Shown here one piece after another: positions 18,177 to 25,459 of a DNA stretch of 64,000 nucleotides (the stretch's first letter is position 1; each line of letters begins with the position of its first letter). The DNA is from Streptosporangium canum (lineage in GTDB: Bacteria > Actinomycetota > Actinomycetes > Streptosporangiales > Streptosporangiaceae), in contig NZ_FOQY01000001.1 of assembly GCF_900113865.1 (NCBI RefSeq), positions 442,877 through 506,876 of the forward strand. Reading direction: 5' to 3'. The notes beneath the pieces were generated by a model. It was not told the DNA's origin. It worked only from the letters and a program-made list of their open reading frames with translations, and did not search any database. Made by a program: the position numbers and the translations under genes.

Positions 18177-18977
18177 TCAGATCTTCGAGACCTGGTTGAA
18201 CGAGAGCTCAACCGGGGTCTCACGACCGAAGATCGACACCAGCACCTTGAGCTTCTGCGACTCGGCGCTGATCTCACTGACCGTGGCGGGCAGCGTGGCG
18301 AACGGGCCGTCCATGACCGTGACGGACTCGCCGATCTCGAAGTCGACGGTCGCGGCGGAGGCCTTGGCGGTCGACTTCTTGACCTCTTCGGACGGCTCCG
18401 GCGCGAGCAGCTTGGCGACCTCTTCGAGGCTCAGCGGGCTCGGCTTGTTCGACAGGCCGACGAAGCCGGTGACGCCGGGCGTGTTGCGCACCGCGGACCA
18501 GGACTCGTCGGTGAGGTCCATCCGGACGAGCACGTAGCCGGGCAGCACCCGCTCCTTGACGAGCTGACGCTTGCCGCTCTTCACCTCGGTCACGTGGTGA
18601 GTGGGCACCTCGACCTGGAAGATGTAGTCCTCCATGTTGAGGGACTGCGTGCGGGTCTCGATGTTCGACTTCACGCGGTTCTCGTAACCCGCGTAGGAGT
18701 GGATGACGTACCACTCGCCGAACTGGCTCCGCAGGTGGCGCTTGAACTCCTCGACCGGGTCGACGTCGGGAAGGACGTCACCGTCCTCGTCGACCTCGCC
18801 GGCCGGGGCCTCTTCGGCCTCGTCGGTGTCGGCCGGGGCCTCTTCGGCCTCGTTTTCGGCGTCGACGTCAGACTCGTCGGACTCGACGAGCGAGTCCTCC
18901 GTAACGTCGACGGCCTCTTCCGGCTCGCCCGTCCGCTCTTCGCGGGACTCGCCGGCCGACTGTGAAGACTCGGACAC
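18177..18977 (-). CDS. nusG: Transcription termination/antitermination factor NusG
   Basis: NusG binds the RNA polymerase clamp and links it to Rho or the ribosome. The protein is 266 residues from a GTG at 18975-18977, against about 180 in E. coli. The difference is an acidic, low-complexity N-terminal extension (about residues 1-85, rich in Glu, Asp, Ala and Ser). The NGN domain begins at about [20 protein letters not shown], and the C-terminal KOW domain contains [18 protein letters not shown]. Acidic extensions are common in actinomycete NusG. It is in the tRNA-Trp-secE-nusG unit. Confidence 0.97.
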   Translation of the reverse strand: MSESSQSAGESREERTGEPEEAVDVTEDSLVESDESDVDAENEAEEAPADTDEAEEAPAGEVDEDGDVLPDVDPVEEFKRHLRSQFGEWYVIHSYAGYENRVKSNIETRTQSLNMEDYIFQVEVPTHHVTEVKSGKRQLVKERVLPGYVLVRMDLTDESWSAVRNTPGVTGFVGLSNKPSPLSLEEVAKLLAPEPSEEVKKSTAKASAATVDFEIGESVTVMDGPFATLPATVSEISAESQKLKVLVSIFGRETPVELSFNQVSKI

Positions 18978-19044
18978 GGTGGCTCATTCTCTTTCCGTCG
19001 ATGGGCTGATGGACTTACCGCGGGATGACACGCCGGATGCCGGC

Positions 19045-19293
19045 TCAGGCTCCGCCGAAGATCCGCAGCACACCCTCGGTGAACACCGCGTCGAGCCCAG
19101 ACACGATCCCGACCATGATCAGAACAAAGACCAGGACGATGATGGTGTAGGAAATAAGGTCCTTGCGCGTAGGCCAGATGACCTTGCGCAGCTCAGCGAC
19201 AACCTGCCGGTAGAAGAGGGCGGGAGAAGTTCGCTTCGCCTTCTTCTCACCGCTCGGCTTGTCTGCGGTTTCGCCGCGCGTGTCGATCGCCAC
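19045..19293 (-). CDS. secE: Preprotein translocase subunit SecE
   Basis: SecE clamps the SecY channel in the membrane. The start chosen is GTG at 19291-19293 with GGTGAGGACT upstream, giving 82 residues beginning MAIDTRGETADKPSGEKKAK; a GTG three codons upstream is also possible. The conserved amphipathic segment FYRQVVAELRKVIWPTRKDL is followed by one membrane helix at about residues 48-70, the single-helix form found in most Gram-positives. It lies 75 bp after tRNA-Trp and before nusG. Confidence 0.95.
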   Translation of the reverse strand: MAIDTRGETADKPSGEKKAKRTSPALFYRQVVAELRKVIWPTRKDLISYTIIVLVFVLIMVGIVSGLDAVFTEGVLRIFGGA

Positions 19294-19368
19294 AGTCCTC
19301 ACCTGATCCGTCGTATCCAACGCATGTCTGCGGCGCGCTAGACGCCCTGATGCGCGGACCGCTCCTCG

Positions 19369-19441
19369 CAGGGCACGAGGGACTCGAACCCCCAACCGCC
19401 GGTTTTGGAGACCGGTGCGCTACCAATTGCGCTAGTGCCCT
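19369..19441 (-). tRNA. tRNA-Trp (CCA anticodon)
   Basis: The minus strand gives a 73-base cloverleaf: a 7-bp acceptor stem AGGGCAC/GTGCCCT, D arm GCGC-AATTGGTA-GCGC, anticodon arm CCGGT-CTCCAAA-ACCGG with anticodon CCA, and a T arm with TTCGAGT. The 3' CCA is not encoded. It lies directly upstream of secE, a position conserved in actinomycetes. Confidence 0.97.
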
Positions 19442-19453
19442 AAGACATGAACC

Positions 19454-19484
19454 ACCATACATCGGTTGGACCGAAGTTTGTCCG
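19454..19484 (-). promoter_or_regulatory. Possible promoter for tRNA-Trp-secE-nusG
   Basis: On the minus strand TATGGT (19454-19459) lies 12 bp before the tRNA 5' end and fits the TAnnnT box. A CGGACA box (19479-19484) lies 19 bases upstream, matching four of six -35 positions with a long spacer. This is a tentative reading. Confidence 0.3.
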
Positions 19485-19686
19485 TGGCTCACGGTCTTGA
19501 CCGCCGATTCACGCATACGGCGGAAAGACCATGCCGGAGTCTACGTGGGAATGGTCCCTACGTCGAACCGGCAGAAGCCGCACCCGCTCGGACCCCTTTC
19601 GTCGCGTCTTGCACGGCTTCCCCACGGCTCGTCCACATCCTGGATAAGCGGGGAAAACAGCCGCACAGGTCTGTAACCATGGAGGC

Positions 19687-20892
19687 ATGACCCGTCCTCG
19701 CATCTCAGCGCGCATCTCCGCGATCTCCGAGTCCGCCACGCTCGCCGTGGACGCCAAGGCCAAGGCGATGAAGGCGGCGGGCCGCCCGGTCATCGGCTTC
19801 GGCGCCGGCGAGCCGGACTTCGCGACTCCCGACTACATCGTCGAGGCGGCCGTCGAGGCGTGCCGGAACCCCAGGTTCCACAAGTACACCCCGGCCGGCG
19901 GCCTCCCGGAGCTGAAGCAGGCCATCGCCGACAAGACGCTCCGCGACTCCGGCTACCAGGTGGACGCCGCCCAGGTCCTGGTCACCAACGGCGGCAAGCA
20001 GGCCGTCTACGAGGCGTTCGCCACGCTGCTGGACCCGGGTGACGAGGTTCTGGTCATCGCCCCCTACTGGACGACCTACCCCGAGGCCATCAAGCTGGCC
20101 GGCGGCGTCCAGGTCGACGTCGTGACCGACGAGACCACCGGCTACCTCGCGAGCGTGGAGCAGCTCGAAGCCGCCCGCACCGAGCGCACGAAGGTCCTGC
20201 TGTTCGTCTCCCCGTCCAACCCGACCGGCGCGGTCTACACCCCCGAGCAGGTCGAGGCGATCGGCCGCTGGGCCGCCGGGCACGACCTGTGGGTCGTCAC
20301 CGACGAGATCTACGAGCACCTCACCTACGGCGACGCGACCTTCGCGAGCATCGCCACCGTCGTCCCCGAGCTGGGCGACAAGGTCGTCGTCCTCAACGGC
20401 GTCGCCAAGACCTACGCGATGACCGGCTGGCGGGTGGGCTGGCTGATCGGCCCCAAGGACGTCGTCAAGGCCGCGACCAACCTGCAGTCGCACGCCACCT
20501 CCAACGTCTCCAACGTCTCCCAGGCCGCCGCCCTGGCCGCCGTCACCGGCGACCTGGCCGCCGTGGCGAAGATGCGCGAGGCCTTCGACCGCCGGCGCCA
20601 GACCATGGTCCGCATGCTGAACGAGATCCCGGGCGTGCTCTGCCCCGAGCCGAAGGGCGCGTTCTACGCCTACCCCTCGGTCAAGGAGCTGCTGGGCAAG
20701 GACTTCGGCGGCAGGCGTCCGCAGACGTCCGCCGAGCTGGCCGAGATCATCCTTGAGGAGGCCGAGGTCGCCCTCGTCCCCGGCGAGGCCTTCGGCACCC
20801 CCGGCTACTTCCGCCTGTCCTACGCGCTGGGCGACGAGGACCTCGTCGAGGGCGTCAGCCGGGTGGCCAAGTTCCTGGGCGACGCCCGCTGA
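19687..20892 (+). CDS. aspC: Pyridoxal-phosphate aminotransferase, aspartate aminotransferase type
   Basis: The 401-residue fold-type I aminotransferase is expected to interconvert aspartate and oxaloacetate with glutamate and 2-oxoglutarate. Family motifs are intact: substrate-loop region [25 protein letters not shown], and the PLP-binding Lys241 in [17 protein letters not shown]-terminal Arg in GYFRLSYA should bind the substrate carboxylate. The ATG at 19687 is only one base after a GGAGG, too close for normal use, so the mRNA could be leaderless or the start slightly different; no better in-frame start is seen nearby. It faces away from tRNA-Trp/secE, a common position in actinomycetes. 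Confidence 0.93.
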   Translation: MTRPRISARISAISESATLAVDAKAKAMKAAGRPVIGFGAGEPDFATPDYIVEAAVEACRNPRFHKYTPAGGLPELKQAIADKTLRDSGYQVDAAQVLVTNGGKQAVYEAFATLLDPGDEVLVIAPYWTTYPEAIKLAGGVQVDVVTDETTGYLASVEQLEAARTERTKVLLFVSPSNPTGAVYTPEQVEAIGRWAAGHDLWVVTDEIYEHLTYGDATFASIATVVPELGDKVVVLNGVAKTYAMTGWRVGWLIGPKDVVKAATNLQSHATSNVSNVSQAAALAAVTGDLAAVAKMREAFDRRRQTMVRMLNEIPGVLCPEPKGAFYAYPSVKELLGKDFGGRRPQTSAELAEIILEEAEVALVPGEAFGTPGYFRLSYALGDEDLVEGVSRVAKFLGDAR

Positions 20893-20914
20893 CCCCGCAC
20901 GCACGTCGACGGCA

Positions 20915-20945
20915 GAAGGCCCGGAGCCCGGCGCTCCGGGCCTTC
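20915..20945 (+). terminator. Hairpin terminator after the aminotransferase gene
   Basis: A perfect 13-bp stem (20915-20927 with 20933-20945) with a 5-base loop lies 22 bp past the stop. It is followed by TCCTG. It also faces the convergent ATPase gene and could serve both. Confidence 0.85.
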
Positions 20946-20980
20946 TCCTGTGCGGGGCCGGATGAAGGCCCCCCGAATTT

Positions 20981-21045
20981 CGTACGGGGACCGGAGGAAG
21001 AGTCCGGCTCCCGTACGGGGACCGGAAGAAGAGGCCGGCTCCCGC
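20981..21045. repeat. 31-bp direct repeat between convergent genes
   Basis: CGTACGGGGACCGGA-type units start at 20981 and 21012, with a third degenerate partial copy near 21040. The repeat occupies the spacer between the aminotransferase terminator and the end of the convergent ATPase gene. Confidence 0.8.
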
Positions 21046-21051
21046 AGGGGG

Positions 21052-23001
21052 TCAGGAGAAGGTCTCCCGGAGCGCGTGCTCCACGGCGGTCTCCAGGCTG
21101 GTCGACGCTCCCAGACCGATCAGCCGCTCGAACTCCGCCCTGCCCATGCGCCCGCGCAGCCGCAGTTTGGCGGTGCGCAGCAGGCTCGTGAGCATGGGCG
21201 AGCGGCTGGGCGGCACCTCCGCGCGCGTCCAGGCGGCGTAGGCGGCGCCGAGCAGGAGGGCGGCGAGCGCGTCGTCCACACCGGCCTCGGCGATCACAGC
21301 GGACACCTCCAGCGCCTCCAGCATGGAGAAGGTGTCGCCGAACAGCCGGGCGCCGCGCAGGGAGTCGTGGGTGGCCACGACGGCCTCGGCGGTGTTGCCG
21401 AGAAGGTGCTCGGCCAGGGCCAGCAGGAGGTCCAGGCGGATGAGGGTCCACTGGTCGCCGCAGGAGTCGCACAGGTCGCGGCCCTCCTGCAGGACGGACA
21501 CGGCCTGCCCGTGGTTGCCCGCCAGGATCATGGCGGTGGCCACGACCGTGTAGGTGGGCAGGAATCCGGGGAAGACGTTGCCGGTCGAGCGGTGCCGTAC
21601 CCGGGCGTTCCTGATCAGCCGCAGGGCCTCGCCCACGTCGCCCCGGAGGACCGCCAGGTGGGCCTGGAACTGGCTGACGTAGGCCGTGGCGTATCCCTGG
21701 GAGTCTTCGGCGACGCACTCGGCCAGGGTGCGCTCCGCGCGTACGAGGTCGCCGCGCTGGATCGACACCCAGGCGTGCACCCACAGTGCCTTGATCCGCT
21801 CGGGGCTGGGGGTGGGGTCGAGGTCCAGACCCTGCTGGAGAAAGTTGTCGCCGGGGGCGTGCATGCCGCAGCAGGCCCACAGGAACCACAGGTTGCCGAC
21901 CAGGTCGAGGCCCTTGCGGTGTTCTTCGGGCCTGGAGTAGCAGTATTCGATGGCCTGGCGCACGTTGGCGCACTCCAGGACCAGTCTCCGGTACCACTCC
22001 AGCTGCTGGCACTGCCAGCCCAGCTCGGCGCGGGCCGACAGGGCGAGGAAGTGGTCGCGATGCCGCCGCCGCATCTCGCCGGTCTCGCCGAGGAGGTCCA
22101 GCCAGCCGGCGCCGAACTCGCGGACGGTGCCCGGCATGCGGTAGCGGACGCCGCACTCCCCCTCCTCCCGGGTGAGGACGGACTTGTCGAGCAGGCCGAG
22201 CAGGGTGTCGAGGACCTCGTCGGCGCCGAGGCCGTCGGCGGCGCAGACGTCCTTGGCGGCTTCGAGGTCGAACGTGCCGGCGAAGATCGACGCCCTGGCC
22301 CACAGGAGGCGTTCCTGCGGGCTGCACAGCTCGTGGCTCCAGCCGTAGGCGGCTCGCATGGAGCTGTGCCGGCGGGTGTCGGCGGCGGCGGCGAACACGT
22401 CGGTGGTGGCCGGATCGGGGCCGGCGGCGGCGAGCTCGATCGCCAGGGGCAGGTTGTCGAGCCGTCCGCAGATCTCCGCCGGCTCCACACCGTCGAGCCT
22501 TCTGTCGGCGAGAACGGCGAGCAGCTCGACGGCGTCGTCCGGGCGCAGGCCGTCGACCTGGTAGAGGTGCTCGCCGGGCAGCCCCAGCCGCTGCCTGCTG
22601 GTGACCAGGATCCGCAGCTCCTCGACGGACCGCAGCAGCAGGCCGGCCAGGATGCCCGCCGTACCGACGACGCGGTCGCAGGTGTCGAGGACGATCAGGC
22701 TCCGGCGCGGGACGAGGCCGTTGACCAGTGCCTCCAGCACGGGCACGCCCGGCCGCCGGTCGACGCCGATCACGTCGGCGAGCGTCCCGGCCAGGGAGGT
22801 GAGGTCCGCGGGGGCGTCGGACAGGTCGACGACGTGGACGCCTCCGGGGAACTCGTCTTCGAGAGTCCGGGCCAGGCGCAGCGCGAGGCAGGTCTTCCCC
22901 ACCCCGGCGGTGCCGGTCAGCGTGACATGCCGGGCTCTCGACAGCAGGGCGGAAACCTCGGCCAGCTCTGTCTGTCTGCCGACGAAGACGTCCGCTCTCA
23001 T
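21052..23001 (-). CDS. STAND-type ATPase with C-terminal helical repeats
   Basis: The 649-residue protein is a signal-transduction ATPase of the kind fused to AfsR or LuxR regulators, but it has no recognisable DNA-binding domain. The start chosen is ATG 22999-23001 (MRADVFVGRQTELAEVSALL); upstream in-frame sequence lacks similarity. Walker A GTAGVGKT is at 30-37 and Walker B SLIVLDTCD at 101-109, with the GxP-like NLPLAIELAA and YGWSHELCSPQERLLWA segments of the NB-ARC winged-helix part. The C-terminal half (from about 350) is TPR-like. It belongs to the same paralogous set as the genes at 25460 and 27840. Its target and signal are unknown; a sensory or scaffold role is inferred. Confidence 0.85.
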   Translation of the reverse strand: MRADVFVGRQTELAEVSALLSRARHVTLTGTAGVGKTCLALRLARTLEDEFPGGVHVVDLSDAPADLTSLAGTLADVIGVDRRPGVPVLEALVNGLVPRRSLIVLDTCDRVVGTAGILAGLLLRSVEELRILVTSRQRLGLPGEHLYQVDGLRPDDAVELLAVLADRRLDGVEPAEICGRLDNLPLAIELAAAGPDPATTDVFAAAADTRRHSSMRAAYGWSHELCSPQERLLWARASIFAGTFDLEAAKDVCAADGLGADEVLDTLLGLLDKSVLTREEGECGVRYRMPGTVREFGAGWLDLLGETGEMRRRHRDHFLALSARAELGWQCQQLEWYRRLVLECANVRQAIEYCYSRPEEHRKGLDLVGNLWFLWACCGMHAPGDNFLQQGLDLDPTPSPERIKALWVHAWVSIQRGDLVRAERTLAECVAEDSQGYATAYVSQFQAHLAVLRGDVGEALRLIRNARVRHRSTGNVFPGFLPTYTVVATAMILAGNHGQAVSVLQEGRDLCDSCGDQWTLIRLDLLLALAEHLLGNTAEAVVATHDSLRGARLFGDTFSMLEALEVSAVIAEAGVDDALAALLLGAAYAAWTRAEVPPSRSPMLTSLLRTAKLRLRGRMGRAEFERLIGLGASTSLETAVEHALRETFS

Positions 23002-23393
23002 TGCAGCCCCAGATCCGTACTGACTACACGTGCTCCTACGGTCGCACGGCGGAACGGTCGGCTGAAACCCCGTTGGCCACATTTCCTCGGGTCACGTCTT
23101 GAGTCAGAGATGTGTGCCGTGGTAGGGGACACATTCGTTCTTCAAATGAATTAAGACGTCATAAGCCGATGAAGTAGTAGAGACGTCATCGGCGCCAGAG
23201 GCGACATGCCGGTACGGCCCGCACCGGGCCGCGCGAGCCGTACCGGGCCGTCGGCCCGTACCGGGGCGGTGAGCCGCAGCGGGCCGCGAGCCGTACCAGG
23301 GGGCCGCCGGCCGTACGTGGCCGCCCCAACGCACGAGCGTGCCGTCGGGTTGCGAACAATCGGGGCCGGGGAGTGCCGGCCGTACGGCACCAT
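23002..23393. other. 392-bp divergent spacer, repeat-rich
   Basis: The spacer separates the STAND ATPase gene from the deaminase gene. It contains the inverted repeat at 23165-23193, then (about 23205-23320) a run of GCCGTACCGGGCC-like inverted repeats that could form many hairpins. No gene is supported. Confidence 0.65.
23165..23193. promoter_or_regulatory. Inverted repeat in the divergent spacer, possible operator
   Basis: GCCGATGA (23165-23172) and its exact complement TCATCGGC (23186-23193) flank a 13-base centre. A GACGTCAT element occurs twice, overlapping the spacer and right arm. It sits between divergent genes in an AT-richer pocket, where an operator is plausible. No binding protein can be assigned. 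Confidence 0.4.
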
Positions 23394-24437
23394 ATGGAAA
23401 TGCCACGTCCCCTCAGCGAACTGCCCAAGGCCCATCTGCATCTGCACTTCACCGGCTCGATGCGACACTCCACCCTGATCGAGCTCGCCCAGGAGCAGGG
23501 CCTGCACCTGCCGGACGCGCTGAAGGAGGACTGGCCGCCCCGGCTGCGGGCGACCGACGAGCGGGGCTGGTTCCGGTTCCAGCGGCTGTACGACATCGCG
23601 CGGACGGTCCTGCAGCGGGAGTCGGACGTCTACCGGCTGGTGCGCGAGGCCGCCGAGGACGAGGCCGCGGAGGGGTCGCGGTGGCTGGAGATCCAGGTGG
23701 ACCCGTCCGGGTACGCCCATCGCTTCGGCGGGCTCACCCCGACCCTGGAGCTGATGCTCGACGCCGCGCACAAGGCGGCCGGTTACGCCGGGATAGGGAT
23801 CGCGGTCGTGGTGGCCGCCAACCGGACCCGGCATCCGCTGGACGCCAAGACGCTGGCCCGCCTCGCCACGCAGTACATGGACCAGGGCGTGGTCGGGTTC
23901 GGGCTCTCCAACGACGAGCGCCGCGGCCGGGCCCGCGACTTCGACGGGGCCTTCCGGCTCGCCAAGCGGGCCGGGCTGCTGGCCGTACCGCACGGCGGGG
24001 AGCTGCTGGGCGCCGACAGCGTGGCCGAGTGCGTGGACGTGCTGGGCGCCGACCGGGTGGGGCACGGCGTGCGCGCGGCCGAGTCGCCGAGATTGATGGA
24101 GCTCCTCGCCGAGCGGCGGATCACGTGTGAGATCTGCCCCACCTCCAACGTCGGGCTCGGGGTGGCCGAGCGGGCCGAGGACGTGCCGTTGCGTCGGCTG
24201 TTCGACGCCGGGGTGCCGATCGCGCTGGGCGCCGACGACCCGTTGCTGTTCGGCGCCCGGCTGCTGCCGCAGTACGAGCTGGCCAGGCAGGTGTACGGCT
24301 TCGGCGACGCGGAGCTGGCCGAGCTGGCCCGGCAGTCGATCCGGGCGTCGGCGGCCCCGGACTCGGTGCGCGAGGACCTGCTCAAGGAGGTCGACGGCTG
24401 GCTGGCGTCGGAGGGTCCGGCGGACTCGGAGGGCTGA
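23394..24437 (+). CDS. add: Adenosine deaminase family protein
   Basis: The protein of about 347 residues belongs to the metal-dependent deaminase family that removes the 6-amino group from adenosine or adenine-type substrates. The first metal motif is HLHLHF (residues 14-19). HGGEL supplies a His and the catalytic Glu, GHGV a further His, and ADDPLL the metal-binding Asp, so the active site is complete. HFTGS replaces the usual HLDGS, so the substrate may differ from adenosine. The start is uncertain: ATG 23394, ATG 23400 and GTG 23373 are all in frame, and none has a good ribosome site. It sits inside the STAND ATPase cluster on the opposite strand. Confidence 0.85.
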   Translation: MEMPRPLSELPKAHLHLHFTGSMRHSTLIELAQEQGLHLPDALKEDWPPRLRATDERGWFRFQRLYDIARTVLQRESDVYRLVREAAEDEAAEGSRWLEIQVDPSGYAHRFGGLTPTLELMLDAAHKAAGYAGIGIAVVVAANRTRHPLDAKTLARLATQYMDQGVVGFGLSNDERRGRARDFDGAFRLAKRAGLLAVPHGGELLGADSVAECVDVLGADRVGHGVRAAESPRLMELLAERRITCEICPTSNVGLGVAERAEDVPLRRLFDAGVPIALGADDPLLFGARLLPQYELARQVYGFGDAELAELARQSIRASAAPDSVREDLLKEVDGWLASEGPADSEG

Positions 24438-24493
24438 GCGGAGGCGCACCGGGGCCGCGCCGCCGCCGCACGGGAGCGCCCGAGGGGAAGCCC

Positions 24494-25285
24494 TCAGCCG
24501 AGGGCGTAGGCCATCGTCGAGTCGGGGTCGTCGTCGTGGCCCTCGGCGAAGGCCGCGTCGTAGCCGTCGTCGCCGAGCAGCTGCCTGGCCGTGCGCTCGG
24601 CGACCGTCCTGGGCTCCGACATGCCCGCCGAGCCGAACTCCCGCAGCCCGAACACGGCCCGCAGCCGCGCTCCCCCGCCCTGCAGGCGGGCCGTGCGGTA
24701 GCCGTCCCCCTGGACCGCGGCGATCACCGCGAGCTGGTCGGCGGCCAGGGCCACGCCGGTCGCGTCTCGGAAGCGCCACTTGACGTCGAGCGACCGCCGG
24801 GCCGACACCGTCGCCTCGGCCACCCGTCCGAGGCCGAGCTGGGCGATGGAGAGCACGTAGTCACCGCAGGCGCGGGTCCAGCGCTCACCTCGGGCGTCAC
24901 AGAGCCGCTGCACCTCTTCCAGCACGGATACGGCCTCGGTGAACGCGCCGCGCCAGGTGGCCGCCATCGCCGCGGTCACCAGGGCGAGCGGCTCACCGGC
25001 GGTCGCGCCGCCGGAGCTGTGGGAACACCCGCGCACCGGCTCGACGCCGGGCTCCACGAAGTCGCGGCATTCCTCCGCCGCCTTGACGGCGATCCGTGAC
25101 GTGCCGCCGCCGCCGACACCGGTGCCGGTGCCGGTGCCGGTGCCGGTGCGGGTGCCGGTGCCGGTGGCCGTGACCGGTGAGGTGGCGGCCAGAAGCTTCA
25201 GCAGCTCCCGGATCTCGGTCTCGGGGCCGATGAGACCGCTCGTCTCCGCGGGGAGGTTCCCGCGCCACCATGGGTTGCGTTCCAT
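24494..25285 (-). pseudogene. STAND ATPase relic lacking its ATPase core
   Basis: The frame is open for 263 codons from ATG 25283-25285 with a strong AAGGAG site. Residues 1-40 (NLPAETSGLIGPETEI) match the N-terminus of the upstream paralogue (NVPAETSSLVGRRAEL). Residues 115-263 match its last TPR-like segment and C-terminal helix (for example GDYVLSIAQLGLGRVAEA). The whole nucleotide-binding and arm region, some 500 residues, is missing. In its place is a Gly-Thr run coded by a CCGGTG microsatellite (25119-25178). It cannot bind ATP in the normal way. It may be dead, or a small protein that interacts with its intact relatives. It is the last gene of a minus-strand row after the genes at 27840 and 25460. 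Confidence 0.8.
25119..25178. repeat. CCGGTG hexanucleotide microsatellite inside the relic gene
   Basis: About nine CCGGTG units, some degenerate, run in frame through the relic and encode alternating Gly and Thr. They lie at the junction where the ATPase domain has been lost. Length changes by replication slippage would stay in frame. Confidence 0.9.
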
Positions 25286-25459
25286 TGGTTCGCGCTCCTT
25301 CCACTCTGGTGGGAATCGCACTCCGCCAGGGTCACGAACCGGTTGGACGCCCTTCCTCGGGTGGGGTTTCCTTCTCACCCGGTGCAAAACTCACCGCCGT
25401 CGCGAGGTCGAATTTCCTCCCACGCGCAGCGAAATTTCCGAATCGCTCACATTTGGCAG

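Noticed and set aside
20855..22327. A long minus-strand frame overlapping the STAND gene in another phase
   Set aside because: It runs through the aminotransferase end and terminator and has Arg/Gly/Pro-rich shadow composition with no motif.
23205..23320. GC-rich inverted repeats as a possible mobile-element end
   Set aside because: No transposase gene, target-site duplication or matching second end is seen. Short degenerate hairpins fit better with ordinary intergenic repeats.
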